Positions 60,928 through 64,000 of a stretch of 64,000 nt of DNA are shown piece by piece (positions within the stretch are counted from its first letter, which is position 1; each line of letters opens with the position of its first letter). This DNA is from Nonomuraea guangzhouensis. GTDB taxonomy: Bacteria; Actinomycetota; Actinomycetes; Streptosporangiales; Streptosporangiaceae. The position numbers and the translations under genes were made by a program. The notes beneath the pieces are model-generated. The model made no database searches and had not been told where the DNA came from. It worked only from the letters and a program-made list of their open reading frames with translations. Location of the stretch: NCBI RefSeq assembly GCF_019396345.1, contig NZ_JAHKRM010000019.1:186001-250000 (forward strand), in the 5' to 3' direction.

Positions 60928-62088
60928 ATGAAAGTCCCCCGCCCGTGGTCGGCACGCGCCTGGCTCGACACGGCGCACGTCGTAATCGGGCTGCCCGTCG
61001 GCATGGTCCTCGCCGGGTTGACCGTCACGTGCGCCGTGGCGCCGCCCCTGATGCGCCGCGGCCTGCCGCACTTCACCCGGGTGCAGCGCTCCCGGTTCGA
61101 GGCGTTCCTCGGGGTGCGCATCCCGCCGGTGCGCTCACCGATCAGCTACCGCAGCCACATCACCTGGCGGCAGATCGGCTACCACGTGCTCTCGCCGCTG
61201 GTGGGGCTGGCCGGGGCCGTCCTGGTCGCGTTCGCGTGGGGGGCGGCCGTGGTGGGGCTGACGGCGTTCCTGCAGCCGATGCTGCAGGAACCGCCGCTGG
61301 TGTTCCGGTTCAACCTGCGGAATCCGTACGTGGTCTCCGCCTACATGGTTGTCGGGTGCGCCCTGCTGCTGGTGGCCCCGATCTTGGCCCGGGCGATGGC
61401 GCACCTCGACCTGGCGGTGGCGCGCACGCTGCTCGGCCCCAGCCGCCACGAGCTGGGACAGCGGATCGAGACGCTGACCGAGAGCCGCGCCGGGGTGATC
61501 GACGCGGCCGACGCCGAACGACGGCGCATCGAGCGCGACCTGCATGACGGCGCCCAGCAGCGGCTGGTCTCCCTGGCCATGAACCTCGGGCTGGCCCGCG
61601 CCACGCTGACCGACCTGCCCGAGCCCGCCCGCGAGGCGATCGAGCAGGCGCACGAGGAGTCCAAACAGGCGCTCAAAGAGCTGCGCGACTTCGTCCGGGG
61701 CCTGCACCCGGCCGTGCTCAACGACCAAGGGCTCGACGCGGCGCTGTCCGGCATCGCCGCGCGCGCCCCCATCCCGGTGCGGCTCCGCGTCGACATCGGC
61801 CTGCGCACTTCTCCTACCATCGAGGCGGTGGCGTTCTTCATCGTGTCCGAGGCACTCACCAACATCGCCAAGCACGCGGCGGCCACCAGAGCCCAGGTGA
61901 GCGTGGTGCGCGAGCGCGACCGGCTGTCCCTGCACATCTTCGACGACGGCTGCGGCGGCGCCACGCTCGACGGCGGCACCGGGCTGCGCGGCCTGGTCCA
62001 GCGGATCGACTCGGTCGACGGAACGCTCCGCCTGTCCAGCCCGCTCGGCGGGCCGACCACGATCGAGGTGGACCTGCCGTGCGAGTAG
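60928..62088 (+). CDS. NarL-type sensor histidine kinase
   Basis: 386 residues. Three or four membrane helices in the first 165 residues (about 15-37, 88-115, 140-162), then HisKA_3 dimerisation with R-R-I-E-R-D-L-H-D-G-A-Q-Q-R (His near 205) and HATPase with N-I-A-K-H-A and G-G-T-G-L-R-G-L. Partner is the response regulator overlapping by 10 bases. Stimulus unknown. Confidence 0.9.
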   Translation: MKVPRPWSARAWLDTAHVVIGLPVGMVLAGLTVTCAVAPPLMRRGLPHFTRVQRSRFEAFLGVRIPPVRSPISYRSHITWRQIGYHVLSPLVGLAGAVLVAFAWGAAVVGLTAFLQPMLQEPPLVFRFNLRNPYVVSAYMVVGCALLLVAPILARAMAHLDLAVARTLLGPSRHELGQRIETLTESRAGVIDAADAERRRIERDLHDGAQQRLVSLAMNLGLARATLTDLPEPAREAIEQAHEESKQALKELRDFVRGLHPAVLNDQGLDAALSGIAARAPIPVRLRVDIGLRTSPTIEAVAFFIVSEALTNIAKHAAATRAQVSVVRERDRLSLHIFDDGCGGATLDGGTGLRGLVQRIDSVDGTLRLSSPLGGPTTIEVDLPCE

Positions 62089-62732
62089 TGCTGGCGGAAG
62101 ACTCCGTGCTCCTGCGCGAGGGGCTGGTCCGGCTGCTCGACGCGGCCGGCATGCGGGTGGTGGCGGCCGTGGACGACGCTGAGAGCCTGCTGCGCGCCGC
62201 CGAGGAGCACCTGCCCGACCTAGTGGTCACGGACGTGCGTATGCCGCCCACCCACACGGATGAGGGCCTGCGGGCGGCCCTCGTGCTGCGCCGCGAGCAC
62301 CCCGGCATGTCCGTGCTGGTCCTCTCGCAGTACGTGGAGGAGCGCTACGCGGCCCGGCTGCTCGCCTCGGCGAGCGGTGGCGTCGGTTACCTGCTCAAGG
62401 ACCGGGTCGCCGACGTGACCGACTTCATCGACGCGCTGCGCAGAGTGGCGACCGGCGGCACCGCGCTGGACCCGGAGGTCGTCTCCCAGTTGCTGCTGCG
62501 CGGCCACAGCGACCCGCTGGACCGGCTGACGCCGAGAGAGGGCGAGGTGCTCAAGCTGATGGCGGAAGGTCGCTCCAACGCGGGCATCGGCCAGGAGCTC
62601 GTGCTCAGCGAGGGAGCGGTCGGCAAGCACATCGGCAACATCTTCAGCAAGCTCGACCTGTCCCCTGCCGAGGGCGACCACCGGCGGGTCCTCGCCGTCC
62701 TGCAATTCCTCAAGATCAGGAGTCTGCCATGA
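62079..62732 (+). CDS. LuxR-family response regulator
   Basis: 217 residues. Receiver domain with acidic pocket A-E-D and phospho-acceptor in V-V-T-D-V-R-M-P-P (Asp near 52), then C-terminal LuxR HTH (L-T-P-R-E-G-E-V-L-K-L-M-A-E-G-R-S-N, E-G-A-V-G-K-H-I). GTG start inside the kinase stop region. Stop overlaps the DUF4097 gene (ATGA). Confidence 0.92.
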   Translation: MRVVLAEDSVLLREGLVRLLDAAGMRVVAAVDDAESLLRAAEEHLPDLVVTDVRMPPTHTDEGLRAALVLRREHPGMSVLVLSQYVEERYAARLLASASGGVGYLLKDRVADVTDFIDALRRVATGGTALDPEVVSQLLLRGHSDPLDRLTPREGEVLKLMAEGRSNAGIGQELVLSEGAVGKHIGNIFSKLDLSPAEGDHRRVLAVLQFLKIRSLP

Positions 62733-63502
62733 GGGCCATCTGGCTGAGCGCGGGCGCCATGGCGACCGTGGTCGCACTGCTGATCACCAGCGGCGTGCTC
62801 TGGGACGCGTTCGCCCGCGCCCGTCCACCGATAGAGACCACCAGCAGGAGCATCCCGTTCAAGCTGTCGCAGTTGAAGGTGATCGTGGCGCGCGGAAACG
62901 TGAATGTCAGCATCCAGCCCGGCGAGGCCGGCGAGCTGTTTCTCGAACGGTCGCTGCACTGGTCGAAGCAGAAGCCGGGCGTCAAGGAGGACTGGGACGA
63001 GCAGCGGAGGCTGCGGATCGAGGTGTCCTGCCCTGGCATGGACCAGCCGGACGCGCCGATCTGTCAGGCCGACTACACGCTGTTCGTGCCGGAGGAGACC
63101 GATATCGAGGCGGAGTCGGCCAATGGCGACCTCGATGTCAGCGACATCTTCGGCGACGTCCGGATGACCTCCGAGTCGGGTGCGCTGCGGGTTTACCGGA
63201 CCTCGGGCAAGGTCTGGGCCAGGAGTGGTTCCGGCGATGTCAGGGGGATCGGGCTGACCGGCGGCGAGGCCGACATGGAGACCGGCGCGGGTCACGTAGA
63301 TCTGTCCTTCGACGCCGCTCCGACAAAGGTCCGCGCGGTCGTCAGGACCAGAGGGGACGTCGTCTTGATGGTCCCCGACCTGGGCTACGACGTGACGGCC
63401 AACGCCAAGCGGGCCGACATCAACGTCAAGAAGGAACCCACCTCGCCAAGAAAGATCACCATACAGGCGCAGAACGCTCTCGTGATGCCCTGCTGCGAGT
63501 GA
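62729..63502 (+). CDS. DUF4097-like membrane-anchored protein
   Basis: 257 residues. One N-terminal membrane helix (about 5-27) followed by a beta-rich domain with short repeats of S-x-S/N-G-D type (E-S-A-N-G-D-L-D-V, S-E-S-G-A-L, T-S-G-K-V, S-G-S-G-D-V, E-T-G-A-G-H-V). ATGA-coupled to the response regulator, so probably an output or feedback component of this two-component system. Function unknown. Confidence 0.72.
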   Translation: MRAIWLSAGAMATVVALLITSGVLWDAFARARPPIETTSRSIPFKLSQLKVIVARGNVNVSIQPGEAGELFLERSLHWSKQKPGVKEDWDEQRRLRIEVSCPGMDQPDAPICQADYTLFVPEETDIEAESANGDLDVSDIFGDVRMTSESGALRVYRTSGKVWARSGSGDVRGIGLTGGEADMETGAGHVDLSFDAAPTKVRAVVRTRGDVVLMVPDLGYDVTANAKRADINVKKEPTSPRKITIQAQNALVMPCCE

Positions 63503-63565
63503 CTCTCCGGGGACCCGAGCGTTTACATCTGTTTACTCGGGTGACTCGTTGGTAGGTTCCCGGGC

Positions 63566-64000
63566 ATGGAGTCTGCGAAGCACGCCGGTGACGCCGCCGT
63601 CGCCGTGTCCAAGGCCTACGGTGTCGAGACCATGTTCACTCTGTCGGGAGGGCACGTCTTCCCGCTCTACGACGGCGCCGTGCACGAGGGCATGCGGATC
63701 CTCGACGTACGCCACGAGCAGAGCGCCGTGTTCGCCGCGGAGGCCACTGCCCGGCTGACCAGGACACCCGGGCTGGCCGCCCTGACCGCGGGGCCCGGCA
63801 TCACCAACGGGATCAGCGGCGTCGCGACCGCGCACTTCAACGGCTCTCCAGTGGTGGTCATGGGCGGGCGGGCGCCCCGCTCGCGCTGGGGCAGCGGCGC
63901 CCTGCAGGAGATGGACCACCCGCCCCTGCTCGGGCCGATCACCAAGCTGTCGTTCACCGCGAGCGGAGCCGACTCGATCGGCCAGGATGTCGAGGCGGCC
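63566..64000 (+). CDS. Thiamine-diphosphate enzyme, acetolactate-synthase-like (3' truncated by window edge)
   Basis: First 145 codons: A-Y-G-V-E-T-M-F-T-L-S-G-G-H-V-F near 17-32, the TPP-activating Glu in D-V-R-H-E-Q-S-A-V-F-A-A-E-A, and G-P-G-I-T-N-G-I-S-G near 87-96. This is the pyrimidine-binding domain of acetolactate synthase or a related benzaldehyde lyase/oxalyl-CoA decarboxylase. Which one cannot be told without the rest. Confidence 0.85.
   Translation, partial: MESAKHAGDAAVAVSKAYGVETMFTLSGGHVFPLYDGAVHEGMRILDVRHEQSAVFAAEATARLTRTPGLAALTAGPGITNGISGVATAHFNGSPVVVMGGRAPRSRWGSGALQEMDHPPLLGPITKLSFTASGADSIGQDVEAA

Noticed and set aside
63513-63542. ACCCGAG ... CTCGGGT inverted repeat with two GTTTAC copies before the acetolactate-synthase-like gene
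   Set aside because: Arms of 7 bp with a 16-base loop; could be chance, and neither a terminator nor operator could be supported.

Overview
The window is chromosomal DNA from a high-GC Gram-positive actinomycete. Codons are strongly G/C in third position, GTG and TTG starts are common, and the window carries a WhiB regulator, a multifunctional Kgd 2-oxoglutarate enzyme, a nickel superoxide dismutase and a PdtaS-type kinase. The gene mix best fits a filamentous Streptosporangiales member (Nonomuraea/Streptosporangium type); this placement is an inference. No tRNA, rRNA, CRISPR array, transposase or phage gene was seen.

Layout. 1-4014: sugar and glycosylation genes (end of a GNAT acetyltransferase, GT2 glycosyltransferase, GtrA-like protein, RmlA, RmlB). 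4081-4428: an 8-bp-period G/C minisatellite. 4634-8026: two secreted DUF3494 ice-binding-like paralogues. 8642-9901: nucleotide-sugar dehydrogenase. 9952-12063: divergent SDR and DapB-like dehydrogenase. 12508-17460: a six-gene translationally coupled operon (ABC importer, flavin monooxygenase, two flavin reductases) probably for organosulfur uptake. 17649-24600: metallohydrolase, Xi-class GST, SigE-type ECF sigma factor with membrane partner and divergent target, MFS exporter with ArsR regulator, B3/B4 protein. 24805-28452: kgd. 28564-36794: Fic enzyme, DUF4097/PadR pair, MpaB-like oxygenase, VapBC, thiolase-like protein. 37079-46349: six tandem secreted trypsin-fold genes. 46404-54424: TPR regulator, malic enzyme, polar amino acid ABC importer, sodX/sodN, RsbW-like protein and SigB/F-type sigma. 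54421-64000: lipid kinase, whiB1/pdtaS, DasR-like regulator, SNase-like protein, a two-component system with DUF4097 protein, and the start of an acetolactate-synthase-like gene.

The most unusual locus is the protease array. The first gene is broken, the second keeps a full His-Asp-Ser triad, and the last four keep His and Asp but have Asp where the catalytic Ser should be (G-x-D-G-G/A-P). Two of these pseudoprotease genes are preceded by perfect TGTGA-N6-TCACA sites (a third by a one-mismatch site), and three have a hairpin just before the ribosome-binding site, with one compensatory base-pair change. A similar CRP-like site precedes whiB1.

Other signals worth attention: matched divergent promoters (GGCAAC-N17-CGTAT) between the SigE-type sigma gene and its neighbour; a roughly 100-bp intergenic repeat family with four copies, each just 3' of a gene in the same relative orientation; a perfect 32-bp palindrome before the Fic gene; and candidate operators before the MpaB, DUF4097/PadR, ArsR and VapBC genes. 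All functional statements come from reading motifs and family resemblance; no database search was run.
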